Positions 26,595 through 35,538 of a DNA stretch of 64,000 nucleotides are shown in pieces. Every line of letters begins with the position of its first letter. The stretch's first letter is position 1. Below the pieces are notes generated by a model. That model did no database searches, was not told the DNA's origin, and saw only the letters and a program-made list of their open reading frames with translations. The translations under genes were made by a program, and so were the position numbers. Source of the stretch: Saccharothrix sp. NRRL B-16314 (GTDB lineage Bacteria; Actinomycetota; Actinomycetes; Mycobacteriales; Pseudonocardiaceae); NCBI RefSeq assembly GCF_000716595.1, contig NZ_JNXC01000001.1, forward strand, positions 248,001 through 312,000, read 5' to 3'.

Positions 26595-28223
26595 TCGAGC
26601 GCGCGGCTGAGCGGTGTCGGTGTGAGTTCCGGTCGGGCTTCCGGTCCGGTGGTCCGGGTGGCCGAGCCGCTGGGTGAGCCACCCGCGGTGCCCGCGCCGG
26701 CGGACCCTGCGGCCGAGGCGGCGCGGATCAGGCCCGCCGCGGACGTGGTGGTGGCCCGGTTGCACGCGCGGGCGGCCAACGCGAGCGGTGACGCCAAGGA
26801 CGTGCTGGAGACGACCGCGGCGATGGCGGCCGACCCGGCGCTGCTGTCCCAGGCCGAGAAGCTGGTGACGTCCGAGTCGTTGCCCGCCGCACGGGCCGTG
26901 CACCAGGCCGCCGCCGGGTTCATCTCGGCCCTGGAGGCGGCCGGCGGGTACATGGCCGAACGCGCCCGTGACGTGCGGGACGTGCGGGACCGGCTGGTGG
27001 CCGAACTGCTCGGCGTCGCCGCGCCCGGTGTGCCGTCGTTGACGTCGCCGTCCGTGCTGGTGGCCCGCGACCTCGCGCCGGCCGACACCGCCGGGCTCGA
27101 CCCGACCAAGGTGTTGGCGCTGGTCACGGAGGAAGGCGGCCCCACCTCGCACACCGCGATCCTGGCCCGTTCGCTCGGCATCCCGGCCGTGGTCGCGTGC
27201 CGGGGCGTGCTGGACCTGGAGGCGTCGGCGCTCTCCGTCGACGGTGACACCGGTGTGGTGGACGTGTCCGACGGGACGGTGCGGGCGGCGCACGTGGCCG
27301 GTCGCGCGTCGTGGAACGGCGTCGGCGTGCTGCGCGACGGGCACCGGGTGAAGGTGCTCGGCAACGTCGGCTCGGCCGCGGACGCGGTGGCCGCCGCCGC
27401 TGGCGGTGCGGAAGGCGTCGGGCTGTTCCGGACCGAGTTCTGCTTCCTGTCGGCGTCGTCGGAGCCGTCGGTGGACGCGCAGCGGGCGGCGTACGTCGCG
27501 GTGCTCGCGCCGTTCGAGGGCAAGCCCGTGGTGGTGCGGACCCTGGACGCCGGCGCGGACAAGCCCCTGGCGTTCCTGTCCCCCGAGCCGGAGCCGAACC
27601 CGGCGCTCGGCGTGCGCGGCCTGCGGGTCGCCTTCGACCGCCCGGACGTGCTGGAACGCCAGCTCGAAGCGATCGCGTCGGCCGGCGCGGAGACCGGGGC
27701 CGAGGTGTCCGTGATGGCGCCGATGGTCGCCACCGCCGCCGAGGCCGCGTGGTTCGTGGAACGGGCGCGTGCGGCGGGTCTGCGGCGCGCGGGCGTGATG
27801 ATCGAGATCCCGGCGGCGGCGCTCGTCGCCCGCGAGATCCTGGCCGTGGTCGACTTCGCGTCCATCGGCACCAACGACCTGGCGCAGTACGTCTTCGCGG
27901 CGGACCGGCAGGTCGGCGCGGTGGCCGCCCTCAACGACCCGTGGCAGCCCGCGCTGCTCCGGCTGATCAAGCTCGTCGGCGACGCCGGCACGGCCCTGGG
28001 CAAGCCCGTCGGCGTGTGCGGTGAAGCCGCCGCCGACCCGCTGCTGGCGTGCGTGCTGACCGGGCTGGGCGTCACCAGCCTGTCGATGAACCACACCGCG
28101 CTGGCGGGCGTCGGCGCGAAGCTCGCGTCCACCAGCTTCGACCTGTGCCAGCTGGCCGCCGCCGGCGCCCTCGCCGCCGCCGACCCGGCCTCAGCGAAGC
28201 TCGCCGCCCGCGCCCCCCACTAG
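26592..28223 (+). CDS. ptsI: PTS enzyme I (phosphoenolpyruvate-protein phosphotransferase)
   Basis: 543 residues. The phosphorylated histidine lies in GGPTSHTAI (His at about 187). The PEP-binding barrel shows GVGLFRTEFCFL, VVVRTLDAGADKPL, NPALGVRGLR, MIEIPAAAL and FASIGTNDLAQY. The catalytic cysteine is in GVCGEAAADPLLACV near the C-terminus. It transfers phosphate from PEP to HPr to drive PTS sugar uptake, for example N-acetylglucosamine in actinomycetes. The ATG coincides with a dre palindrome. No HPr or EII genes are adjacent. Confidence 0.95.
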   Translation: MSSARLSGVGVSSGRASGPVVRVAEPLGEPPAVPAPADPAAEAARIRPAADVVVARLHARAANASGDAKDVLETTAAMAADPALLSQAEKLVTSESLPAARAVHQAAAGFISALEAAGGYMAERARDVRDVRDRLVAELLGVAAPGVPSLTSPSVLVARDLAPADTAGLDPTKVLALVTEEGGPTSHTAILARSLGIPAVVACRGVLDLEASALSVDGDTGVVDVSDGTVRAAHVAGRASWNGVGVLRDGHRVKVLGNVGSAADAVAAAAGGAEGVGLFRTEFCFLSASSEPSVDAQRAAYVAVLAPFEGKPVVVRTLDAGADKPLAFLSPEPEPNPALGVRGLRVAFDRPDVLERQLEAIASAGAETGAEVSVMAPMVATAAEAAWFVERARAAGLRRAGVMIEIPAAALVAREILAVVDFASIGTNDLAQYVFAADRQVGAVAALNDPWQPALLRLIKLVGDAGTALGKPVGVCGEAAADPLLACVLTGLGVTSLSMNHTALAGVGAKLASTSFDLCQLAAAGALAAADPASAKLAARAPH

Positions 28224-28303
28224 GGATCGAGTCCAGTTCATCGCAGCTCCTTCGCCCGCTCGGCGGTCAGGCTGATCCGGACGCACGGTGACCGCCCCGC
28301 GCA

Positions 28304-29173
28304 CTAGCGCACGGCGTCCAGCAGCGCGTCGCGCACCAGCCTGATCAACGGGTGCTCCTCGCTGCCCCGCCGCACCGCCGCGACCACCCGCCGCAGCGGG
28401 GCCGTGCCGCAGACGGGCACGCCTCGCACCGCGTTGCGCGGTACCAAGGCAACGCCGGCACCGGCGCGCACCAACGCGCCGATGGCCCGGAAGTCGTCGG
28501 ACGTGTGCGTGATCCGCGGCGCGAAGCCGGCGTGCTCGCAGGCCTGCTGCACGACGTCCCGCACCGGGTTGCCGGGCAGCGTCACCACCCAGTCGTCGTC
28601 GGCCAGCTCCGCCAGGTCGACGTCCGGCTGCCCCTCCAACCGGTGCTCCGGCGGCAGGACCACGTCGAACGGCTCGGTGTACAGGGGGAACCGGGTCAGC
28701 CGCCGGTCGTCCGTCCGCAGCCGGTACTCCTCGGTGATGGCCAGGTCGATCTCGCCGTCCAGCAGCAGCGGCACGCTGGCGTGCCCCTCCACGTCCCGCA
28801 CCCGCAGCGTCACGCCCGGCGCGGCCACCCGCAACGCCGCCAGCGCGGGCGCCACCACCTGCGTGATCGCGGACGCGAAGCTGCCCACCTCCACCGGCCC
28901 GGTGCTGCCCGACGTGAACGCGGCCAACGTCGCCTCGGCCCGTTCCAGCTCCGCCGCCACCGCGTTGGCGTGCCGGACCAGCAGCTCACCGGCCGCCGTC
29001 AACGACACCCGCCGCCCACGCCGCCGCAGCAGCGACTGCCCCACCTCGGACTCCAACGCCGCCAACTGCTGCGACACCGCGGACGGCGTGAGGTGCAACG
29101 CCTGCGCCGCCGCGGTCACGGTGCCGTGGTCGGCGAGCGCGCGCAGCACCCGGAGCCGTCGTGGGTCGATCAC
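28304..29173 (-). CDS. LysR family transcriptional regulator
   Basis: 289 residues: LysR winged helix-turn-helix (about 4-62, LRVLRALADHGTVTAAAQALHLTPSAVSQQLAALESEVG) and a periplasmic-binding-like effector domain (about 88-285). I chose GTG 29173, with GAGGA seven bases upstream, over a GTG 18 nt earlier. It is divergent from a methyltransferase gene, its likely neighbour target by LysR convention; the effector is unknown. Confidence 0.88.
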   Translation of the reverse strand: MIDPRRLRVLRALADHGTVTAAAQALHLTPSAVSQQLAALESEVGQSLLRRRGRRVSLTAAGELLVRHANAVAAELERAEATLAAFTSGSTGPVEVGSFASAITQVVAPALAALRVAAPGVTLRVRDVEGHASVPLLLDGEIDLAITEEYRLRTDDRRLTRFPLYTEPFDVVLPPEHRLEGQPDVDLAELADDDWVVTLPGNPVRDVVQQACEHAGFAPRITHTSDDFRAIGALVRAGAGVALVPRNAVRGVPVCGTAPLRRVVAAVRRGSEEHPLIRLVRDALLDAVR

Positions 29174-29238
29174 CGGCACATCCTCACCCACGGCGAAATG
29201 CCGGTGCGGGGGAAACCGCCACCTGCCACCCTCGTGCC

Positions 29239-29988
29239 ATGCCGACGTTCGAGGACCTCGTCGCCGAGGGCGAAGCAGTGCCGACCGAGGGCTGGGACTT
29301 CTCCTGGTTCACGGGTCGCGCGACGGAGCAGCGACCGTCGTGGGGTTACGCGCGCCTGCTCGCCGACCGGATGGCGAAGGCCGGGGCGGCGCTCGACCTC
29401 CAGACCGGCGGCGGCGAGGTGCTGGCCGCGATCCCGGTGGCGCCACCGGTCCTGGCGGCGACCGAGTCCTGGCCGCCGAACCTCGACATCGCCCGGCGCG
29501 CGCTGGCGAAGTTCGACGCCGACGTGCGCGAGGTCGACGACGCGGCGGACCTGCCGTTCCCGTCCGACCACTTCGACCTGGTGGTCGCCAGGCACCCGGT
29601 GCTGACCCGCTGGGACGAGGTGCGCCGGGTGCTGCGGCCGGGCGGCGCCCACCTGTCCCAGCAGGTCGGCGCGGGCTCGGTGCGGGAGCTGACCGACCTC
29701 ATGATGGGCCCGCAGCCGGTGGACCCCGGCCGGAGCCCGCTGGTGCTCGTGGCCCAGGCGGAGGAGGCCGGGCTGGAGGTCGTCGACGTGCGCCAGGAAG
29801 CCCTCCGGATGGAGTTCCACGACATCGCGGCGGTGGTCCACTTCCTGCGCAAGGTCATCTGGATCGTCCCCGGCTTCACCGCGGACGCCTACCGCGACCG
29901 CCTGGCCCGGCTGCACGACTTCATCGAGCGCCACGGCCCGTTCGTGGCGCACTCCCAGCGGATTTTGATCGAGGCCGTCAAGCGGTAG
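29239..29988 (+). CDS. Class I SAM-dependent methyltransferase
   Basis: 249 residues. The SAM-binding motif I is degenerate but visible (ALDLQTGGGEVLA, about 53-65), followed by ADLPFPSDHFDLVVARHPV (motif IV region) and EVRRVLRPGGAHLSQQVG (post-motif). This layout is a Methyltransf_11-type small-molecule methyltransferase; the substrate is unknown. The ATG at 29239 fits the fold start. It is divergent from the LysR gene. Confidence 0.85.
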   Translation: MPTFEDLVAEGEAVPTEGWDFSWFTGRATEQRPSWGYARLLADRMAKAGAALDLQTGGGEVLAAIPVAPPVLAATESWPPNLDIARRALAKFDADVREVDDAADLPFPSDHFDLVVARHPVLTRWDEVRRVLRPGGAHLSQQVGAGSVRELTDLMMGPQPVDPGRSPLVLVAQAEEAGLEVVDVRQEALRMEFHDIAAVVHFLRKVIWIVPGFTADAYRDRLARLHDFIERHGPFVAHSQRILIEAVKR

Positions 29989-30013
29989 CGCGCCGGGTGC
30001 GGTACCAAGGGGC

Positions 30014-30199
30014 ATGCGTCGGAACCGCACCCCGGAATTGGTCATCACGGGCCTCGGCCTGCTGGTCCTGGTCGTGTTCGGGATCGTCTGGCCCAGCATC
30101 CGGGCGGGCGGGTTCGCGGTGAGCGGCGCGGTGGTCATCGGCGCGATCATCGTGCCCGCGATCCTGCTCGTGTTCCTCGGCATCTGGGGCAGGCGCTAG
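30014..30199 (+). CDS. Small two-helix membrane protein
   Basis: 61 residues with a basic N-terminus (MRRNRTPE), two hydrophobic helices (about 9-27 and 34-57) and a WGRR end. The coding bias matches its neighbours. It lies 25 nt after the methyltransferase and its stop almost touches that of kbl (1 nt apart). No family recognised. Confidence 0.6.
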   Translation: MRRNRTPELVITGLGLLVLVVFGIVWPSIRAGGFAVSGAVVIGAIIVPAILLVFLGIWGRR

Positions 30200-30200
30200 C

Positions 30201-31379
30201 TCACATGTGGGCTCGTGCGGCCACGAACGCGTCCACCGCCCGGTTCACGTCGTCGGTCGTGTGCGCGGCCGACATCTGCGTCCGGATCCTCGCCTTGCCG
30301 TGCGGCACGACCGGGTACGAGAAGCCGATCACGTAGATGCCCCGCTCCAGCAGCAGGTCGGCCATCCGGGACGCCTTCGCCGCGTCACCGATCATCACCG
30401 GGATGATCGGGTGCTCCCCCGGCAGCAGGTCGAAGCCCTCTTCGGTCATCCGCGACCGGAACAGGGCGGTGTTCTCGCGCAGCCGGGTCAGCAGCTCACC
30501 GGACGAGCTGAGCAGGTCGAGCGCGGTGATCGCGGCGGCCGTGATCGACGGCGCCAGCGAGTTGGAGAACAGGTACGGCCGTGACCGCTGCCGCAGCATC
30601 TCCACGATCTCCGCCCGCCCGGACGTGTACCCGCCGCTGGCGCCGCCGAGCGCCTTGCCGAGCGTGCCGGTGACGATGTCCACCCGGTCCTGGACGCCGA
30701 ACAGCTCCGGCGTGCCGCGGCCGTTCGGGCCGGTGAAGCCGACGGCGTGCGAGTCGTCCACCATCACCAGCGCGTCGTACCGGTCGGCCAGGTCGCAGAT
30801 CTCGTCCAGCGGGGCCAGGTAGCCGTCCATCGAGAACACGCCGTCGGTGGCGATCAGCCGGTACCGGGCGTCGGCGGAGTCCTTGAGCTGCCGCTCCAGG
30901 TCGTCCATGTCCCGGTTCTTGTACCGGTACCGCCGGGCCTTCGCCAGCCGCACGCCGTCGATGATCGACGCGTGGTTCAGCTCGTCGGAGATGATCGCGT
31001 CGTCGGCGCCGAGCAGGGTCTCGAACAGGCCGCCGTTGGCGTCGAAGCAGGAGCTGTAGAGGATGGTGTCCTCGGTGCCGAGGAATTCGGAGAGCCGCAG
31101 CTCCAGCTCCTTGTGCGGCTCCTGCGTGCCGCAGATGAACCGCACCGACGCCATGCCGAAGCCCCACCGGTCCAACGCCTCGTGCGCGGCCTCCACCAGG
31201 CGCGGGTGGTCGGCCAGGCCCAGGTAGTTGTTGGCGCAGAAGTTCAGCACCTCGGCGCCGGAGCCGACGCGGACGGCGGCGTTCTGCGGCGTGCCGATCA
31301 CCCGTTCCGCCTTGTAGAGCCCGGCCGCCCGGATCTCGTCCAGGCCGGTCCGCAGGTCCTCGCGCATCGCGCCGTACAT
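30201..31379 (-). CDS. kbl: 2-amino-3-ketobutyrate CoA ligase (glycine C-acetyltransferase)
   Basis: 392 residues, a PLP fold-type I enzyme of the alpha-oxoamine synthase family. Landmarks: [54 protein letters not shown], and the PLP lysine in [15 protein letters not shown]. It cleaves 2-amino-3-ketobutyrate with CoA to glycine and acetyl-CoA, the second step of threonine catabolism. The ATG at 31379 overlaps the tdh stop (TGATG), so the pair is translationally coupled. A longer in-frame extension passes through tdh and was rejected. Confidence 0.95.
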   Translation of the reverse strand: MYGAMREDLRTGLDEIRAAGLYKAERVIGTPQNAAVRVGSGAEVLNFCANNYLGLADHPRLVEAAHEALDRWGFGMASVRFICGTQEPHKELELRLSEFLGTEDTILYSSCFDANGGLFETLLGADDAIISDELNHASIIDGVRLAKARRYRYKNRDMDDLERQLKDSADARYRLIATDGVFSMDGYLAPLDEICDLADRYDALVMVDDSHAVGFTGPNGRGTPELFGVQDRVDIVTGTLGKALGGASGGYTSGRAEIVEMLRQRSRPYLFSNSLAPSITAAAITALDLLSSSGELLTRLRENTALFRSRMTEEGFDLLPGEHPIIPVMIGDAAKASRMADLLLERGIYVIGFSYPVVPHGKARIRTQMSAAHTTDDVNRAVDAFVAARAHM

Positions 31380-32413
31380 CAGTGAGCTCCCGTCCAGTCG
31401 AGGATGACCTTGCCGCACTTGCCCTCGCGAGCCGTCGCGAACGCCTCTTCGAACGCCGTGAAGTCGAACCGGTGCGTGATCACCGGGGTCAGGTCGAGGC
31501 CGCGTTGCAGCAGGACCGACATCGAGTACCAGGTCTCGAACATCTCCCGGCCGTAGATGCCCTTGATCTGGAGCATCTTCAGCACGACGCTGCTCCAGTC
31601 GACCGCGAACTCCTCGGCGGGCAGGCCCAGCATCGCGATCCGGCCGCCGTGCGTCATGTTGGCGATCATGTCCCGCAGGGCGACGGGCTTGCCGGACATC
31701 TCCATGCCGACGTCGAAGCCCTCGGACAGGCCGAGTTCGGTCTGCGCTTCGGCGATGGTGCGCTCGGCGACGTTCAGCGCGAGGTCGACGCCGACCTTCC
31801 GGGCCAGGTCGAGCCGGTGCTCGCTGATGTCGGTGATCACGACGTTGCGCGCGCCGGCGTGCTTGGCCACGGCCGCCGCCATGATCCCGATCGGGCCGGC
31901 GCCGGTGATCAGCACGTCCTCGCCGATGACCGGGAACGACAGCGCGGTGTGCACGGCGTTGCCGAACGGGTCGAAGATCGCCGCCACGTCGAGGTCGACG
32001 GCGGTGCGGTGCACCCAGGCGTTCTGCTCGGGCAGCACCACGTACTGCGCGAACGCGCCGTCGCTGTGCACGCCGAGGCCGCGCGTGTTGGCGCACAGGT
32101 GGCGGCGGCCGGCCTTGCAGTTCCGGCACGTGCCGCAGACCAGGTGCCCCTCGCCGCTGACGAGGTCCCCGACCTTCACCCCGGTCACCGAGGCGCCGGT
32201 CTCCACCACCTCGCCGACGAACTCGTGCCCGAGCACGAGCGGCGCCTTGATGTTGTGCGCGGCCCAGTCGTCCCACGAGTCGATGTGCAGGTCGGTGCCG
32301 CAGATGCCGGCGCGCAGCACCCGCACCACGACGTCACCCGGGCCGGGGGTGGGGTCCGGGACGTCGGTCAAGGACAGTCCCGGCCCGGCGGTCGCCTTGA
32401 CCAGTGCCTTCAT
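31379..32413 (-). CDS. tdh: L-threonine 3-dehydrogenase
   Basis: 344 residues, a zinc medium-chain dehydrogenase. Catalytic zinc ligands are in GICGTDLHI and GHEFVGEV. The structural zinc site is [15 protein letters not shown]. The NAD-binding GAGPIG lies at about 170, and [26 protein letters not shown] is characteristic of Tdh. It oxidises L-threonine to 2-amino-3-ketobutyrate, the substrate of Kbl encoded next. A short second copy of part of this gene is found at 33960-34055. Confidence 0.95.
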   Translation of the reverse strand: MKALVKATAGPGLSLTDVPDPTPGPGDVVVRVLRAGICGTDLHIDSWDDWAAHNIKAPLVLGHEFVGEVVETGASVTGVKVGDLVSGEGHLVCGTCRNCKAGRRHLCANTRGLGVHSDGAFAQYVVLPEQNAWVHRTAVDLDVAAIFDPFGNAVHTALSFPVIGEDVLITGAGPIGIMAAAVAKHAGARNVVITDISEHRLDLARKVGVDLALNVAERTIAEAQTELGLSEGFDVGMEMSGKPVALRDMIANMTHGGRIAMLGLPAEEFAVDWSSVVLKMLQIKGIYGREMFETWYSMSVLLQRGLDLTPVITHRFDFTAFEEAFATAREGKCGKVILDWTGAH

Positions 32414-32449
32414 GCCGGCGAGTGTGCCCGCGCACGCTTGTGCAGTCCA

Positions 32450-33913
32450 TCAGGACTTTCTGAATTCACTCGTAAGCGCAGCTTCACTGGCGATGTTGCG
32501 GGCCATGCCGCCGAACACCACACCGTGGAACGGCCACACCAGCCACCAGTACACGTGCCCGGCCAGCCCGCGCGGCACGAACACCGCCCGCTGCCGGTAG
32601 GTCGACCCGCCGCCGTCCGCCGCCGTGACCCGCAGCTCCAGCCAGGCCGACCCCGGCACCCGCATCTCCGCGCGCAACCGCAGCAGCCGCCCGCGGTCGA
32701 GCTCCTCCACCCGCCAGAAGTCCAGCGCCTCGCCCACGTGCAGGCGCCGGGGATCACGCCGCCCGCGCCGCAGACCGACCCCGCCGACCAACCGGTCCAG
32801 CCACCCGCGCACCGCCCAGGCCAGCGGGAACGAGTACCAGCCGTGCTCGCCGCCGATGCCCTCCACGACCTGCCACAGCCGTTCCGGTGAGGCGGCGGTC
32901 CGCCGTTCCCGCACGTCGACGTACGAGGAGCCGCCGGACCACTCGGGGTCCGTCGGCAGCGGGTCGGCGGGCGCGCCCGGCACCGACGCGCCCGACCAGC
33001 GGGTCTCCACGTCCGCGTCGCGGACCTTCGTCAGCGCGGAGGCCACCGCCTGGTCGTAGCCGGTGTTCCCGCCCGGCAGGAACGTCTCGATGTCGTGCTC
33101 CCGGCACACCACCTCGTGCACCAGCGACTCGATCAACGGCGCGGCGATCGAGCGCGGCACGGGCGTGACCAGGTTGACCCAGTGGGCGGACAGGCGCGGC
33201 GTGAGCACCGGCACGGGCAGGACGCGCCGCCGGCGCAGGCCGGCCACCTCGGCGTACCGGAGCATCATGTCCAGGTAGGTCAGCACGTCCGGGCCGCCGA
33301 TGTCGAACGTCCGGTTCACCTCGGCCGGCAGCCCCACCGCCTCGACCAGGTACCGCAGCACGTCCCGCACCGCGATCGGCTGGACCCGGTTGCGCACCCA
33401 GCGCGGCGTGATCATGACCGGCAGCCGTTCGGCGAGGTAGCGCAGCATCTCGAAGCTCGCCGAACCAGACCCGATGACCACGGCCGCTTGCAGCACCACG
33501 GAGGGCACCGGGCTGCGCAGGAACACGTCCCCGACCTCTTTGCGCGAGGCGAGGTGGGGCGACAACGCCACCCCCGGCGGGTGCAGCCCGCCCAGGTAGA
33601 CGATCCGCTGCACCCCCGCGTCCGCCGCAGCGCGTGCTGTGTTCTCCGCAGCACGCCGGTCCGCGTCGGCGAAGTTCGGATCGCTCAACGAGTGCACTAG
33701 GTAGTGCACGACGTCGACGTCGCGCATCGCCGCGTCCAGGGACGCCGGGTCGAGCACGTCGCCGCGCACGACCTCCACCTGCCCCGCCCACGGCACGTCC
33801 CGCAGCTTGCGCGGGTCGCGGACCAGGCACCTGACCCGGTGGCCCGCCGCGACCAGCCGGGGCACGAGCCGTCCGCCGAGGTAGCCGGTCGCGCCGGTGA
33901 CGAGGCAGTGCAC
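32450..33913 (-). CDS. SDR-type NAD(P)-binding protein with C-terminal DUF2867
   Basis: 487 residues. An atypical short-chain dehydrogenase domain begins at residue 1 (CLVTGATGYLGGRLVPRLVAAGHRV, glycine motif at about 7-13), with YLGGLHPPG and the DVLRYLVEAVGLP region typical of NmrA/SDR proteins. The last 180 residues (from about 310, RTAASPERLWQVVEGIGGEHGWYSFPLAWAVRGWLDRL) form a DUF2867 domain. Such fusions are common in actinobacteria; the substrate is unknown. The start is GTG. Confidence 0.88.
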   Translation of the reverse strand: MHCLVTGATGYLGGRLVPRLVAAGHRVRCLVRDPRKLRDVPWAGQVEVVRGDVLDPASLDAAMRDVDVVHYLVHSLSDPNFADADRRAAENTARAAADAGVQRIVYLGGLHPPGVALSPHLASRKEVGDVFLRSPVPSVVLQAAVVIGSGSASFEMLRYLAERLPVMITPRWVRNRVQPIAVRDVLRYLVEAVGLPAEVNRTFDIGGPDVLTYLDMMLRYAEVAGLRRRRVLPVPVLTPRLSAHWVNLVTPVPRSIAAPLIESLVHEVVCREHDIETFLPGGNTGYDQAVASALTKVRDADVETRWSGASVPGAPADPLPTDPEWSGGSSYVDVRERRTAASPERLWQVVEGIGGEHGWYSFPLAWAVRGWLDRLVGGVGLRRGRRDPRRLHVGEALDFWRVEELDRGRLLRLRAEMRVPGSAWLELRVTAADGGGSTYRQRAVFVPRGLAGHVYWWLVWPFHGVVFGGMARNIASEAALTSEFRKS

Positions 33914-33959
33914 GTCACGATCCTCGCCGGACCGCGGTCACCTCGCACGGCGGGAAAGC

Positions 33960-34055
33960 GGTGGTCACGAGGAACGGCAGGGCGGTGTGCACGGTGTCGC
34001 AGAACGGGTCGAAGATCGCCGCAACGCCCAGGTCGACGGCGTCGGCCTCGATGTT
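33960..34055 (-). pseudogene. Fragment of a second tdh-like gene
   Basis: The minus strand encodes [20 protein letters not shown] within this segment, clearly homologous to [20 protein letters not shown] of the intact tdh (31930-32010); the DNA is also similar, including GAACGGGTCGAAGATCGCCG in both (plus strand). Homology stops abruptly on both sides and no zinc sites remain. It is probably what is left of a partial duplication or a replaced paralog, adjacent to the toxin-antitoxin pair. Confidence 0.7.
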
Positions 34056-34111
34056 GTGCGGCCCGGTCGAGGACGGTTTCGGCCTGGCGCAGGTGATCGG
34101 GCAGCCCCCTG

Positions 34112-34612
34112 TCAGCCGAATGCCCGTCGAATCGTCGCGATCTTGATCACCAGCCGGTGGGGGGTGTCGGCTACGGGTGTGAACTGGTACTTCCGGTAGA
34201 ACGCTGCGGCGCTCTCGTCGATCGCGTCCACGACGAGCAGTCGTCCGGACGCGAGATCGGCGACCTGCGCGACCCGGCTCAGCGCGTCGTAAAGGAGCTC
34301 CGCGCCATGCCCCCTGCCGTGCAGGGTTTTGTCGAGAGCGAGTTTGGCCAGCAGGTATCCGGGCACCGAGGCGTTGACGCCACCCGCGAGCGCGCTTGTC
34401 AGCCCTCTCCTCGCCGCCAAATACGGGGTGAGTGAGTAGTAGGCCACGACCCGGTTGTTGCCGAGCGGGGTCCACACATGTGTGCGTGCTGTACCTCGTC
34501 GGTCCGCGTCGATGGCATGGGTCTTGAGCCAGTGGTCGAGCACCGGCACACCGCAGCCGAACTCGGTCGGATCGTGTTCCGGCGTCAGTGCCGTCGAGTT
34601 CCAGTCGATCAC
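34112..34612 (-). CDS. GNAT-fold toxin (TacT/AtaT-like acetyltransferase)
   Basis: 166 residues. The acetyl-CoA pyrophosphate loop is HGRGHGAELL (about 98-107), and the late tyrosine of AAAFYRKYQF (Y139) is where TacT-type toxins place their catalytic Tyr. DPTEFGCGVPVLDHWLKTHA at the N-terminus is the usual opening of this toxin class. Known relatives acetylate aminoacyl-tRNA to stop translation. The GTG start overlaps the antitoxin stop by 4 nt (GTGA), so antitoxin is translated first. Confidence 0.85.
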   Translation of the reverse strand: MIDWNSTALTPEHDPTEFGCGVPVLDHWLKTHAIDADRRGTARTHVWTPLGNNRVVAYYSLTPYLAARRGLTSALAGGVNASVPGYLLAKLALDKTLHGRGHGAELLYDALSRVAQVADLASGRLLVVDAIDESAAAFYRKYQFTPVADTPHRLVIKIATIRRAFG

Positions 34613-34878
34613 TTGCGCGTGAACCTGCGCGACCTGGTGGCCAGTTCGGCGAGTGCGGGAGCGTCGTCCGGGATGTCCAAGGTGGCCATGAGCTCGTCGA
34701 ACTGCTCGGCAGGCATCATCGTCACGTTGGTGTGCCCGAGCACCTTCTCCGCAGCGGCGATCGCGGCTCCGAGGACGAAGGCGCTGGTGGATTGTCGGGT
34801 CAACTCGGCTGCCTCTTCGAGTTGCGCTTTGGTGACGGGATCGAGTCGAAGCTCTAGACGGGCATCTTTGTGCGACAC
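34609..34878 (-). CDS. DUF1778 ribbon-helix-helix antitoxin (TacA-like)
   Basis: 89 residues. The ribbon-helix-helix DNA-binding part is at the N-terminus (ARLELRLDPVTKAQLEEAAELTRQSTSAFVLGAAIAAAEKVL); the C-terminal tail (EQFDELMATLDIPDDAPALAEL) would wrap the toxin. The chosen GTG at 34878 follows a TACATT hexamer by 6 nt and begins right at the RHH; an upstream ATG would run through the promoter. Antitoxin-first order with 4-nt overlap is typical of type II systems. Confidence 0.85.
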   Translation of the reverse strand: MSHKDARLELRLDPVTKAQLEEAAELTRQSTSAFVLGAAIAAAEKVLGHTNVTMMPAEQFDELMATLDIPDDAPALAELATRSRRFTRK

Positions 34879-34884
34879 GCCGCC

Positions 34885-34895
34885 AATGTACGTAC
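34885..34895 (-). promoter_or_regulatory. Toxin-antitoxin promoter and GTACGTAC palindrome
   Basis: On the minus strand TACATT (34885-34890) sits 6 nt before the antitoxin GTG, suggesting a leaderless transcript, and overlaps the perfect palindrome GTACGTAC (34888-34895). This is the expected place for autorepression by the RHH antitoxin. Confidence 0.5.
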
Positions 34896-34947
34896 TTCGT
34901 CCGGACGGCGCGACTGCGGTGGTGATCAACCACCCGATCGTGCGAGG

Positions 34948-35535
34948 TCACGCGCTCCGGAGCCAGCGGGCCTTCTTCTTCTTGATCTCCACGTTGCCCG
35001 CGCGCACGTGACCGTGCACCACGAAGTGCGGCCGGCCGTTCGAGCCCGTGCCCACCTTGTCCTTCAGGGTGCTCGCGGCCAGCTCGACGCCGTCCGCGTC
35101 CACCGTCGCGCCCTCCGGCAGCACCAGCTTCACCGACCCGGCCGTCACGTCCAGCTCGATGTCCACCACCGAGTGCGGGATGGAGGCTTCGCGGAAGTCC
35201 AGGTCCGTCGTCCCCATCCGGCTGCGCACGACGAGCTGCCGCGGCACCGCCCACGCACCCTTGCGGTTGACGGTGGACATGGTGGCCTTCAGCTCCTGCC
35301 GGTCCTGCGGCACGGGCATCACCTGCTCGTGGTTCACCACGCCCGGCAGGTCCAGCAGCACCGAGTTCAGCTGCCCCCGCGTCCGCGCCGCCAGCGCCGT
35401 GTCGGTGCGCTCGGTGAACTCGTCCAACGTGATCAGCCCCCGGCCGATCGCCTTCTGCAGGATCTCGACGACGTGCTCGCGCTCGCCGTCGGACACCCGG
35501 TAGTCCTTCGGATCGGTCATCGCGGGTTCGGTCAT
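34948..35535 (-). CDS. DUF1707 domain protein (SHOCT-like, envelope-associated)
   Basis: 195 residues. DUF1707 at about 10-62 (YRVSDGEREHVVEILQKAIGRGLITLDEFTERTDTALAARTRGQL), then a beta-rich domain of the LiaF/cell-wall-active-antibiotic-response type (about 90-185, VVDIELDVTAGSVKLVLPEGATVDADGVE). It ends KKKKARWLRSA. The ATG has GGAGGG seven bases upstream and begins 3 nt after the response-regulator stop, so it belongs to the histidine-kinase operon. It may report envelope status to it; this role is an inference. Confidence 0.85.
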   Translation of the reverse strand: MTEPAMTDPKDYRVSDGEREHVVEILQKAIGRGLITLDEFTERTDTALAARTRGQLNSVLLDLPGVVNHEQVMPVPQDRQELKATMSTVNRKGAWAVPRQLVVRSRMGTTDLDFREASIPHSVVDIELDVTAGSVKLVLPEGATVDADGVELAASTLKDKVGTGSNGRPHFVVHGHVRAGNVEIKKKKARWLRSA

Positions 35536-35538
35536 GGC

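Noticed and set aside
30201..32276. 691-residue fused Tdh-Kbl-like frame
   Set aside because: The first 300 residues are the wrong frame of tdh; kbl starts at 31379 where the PLP-enzyme sequence begins.
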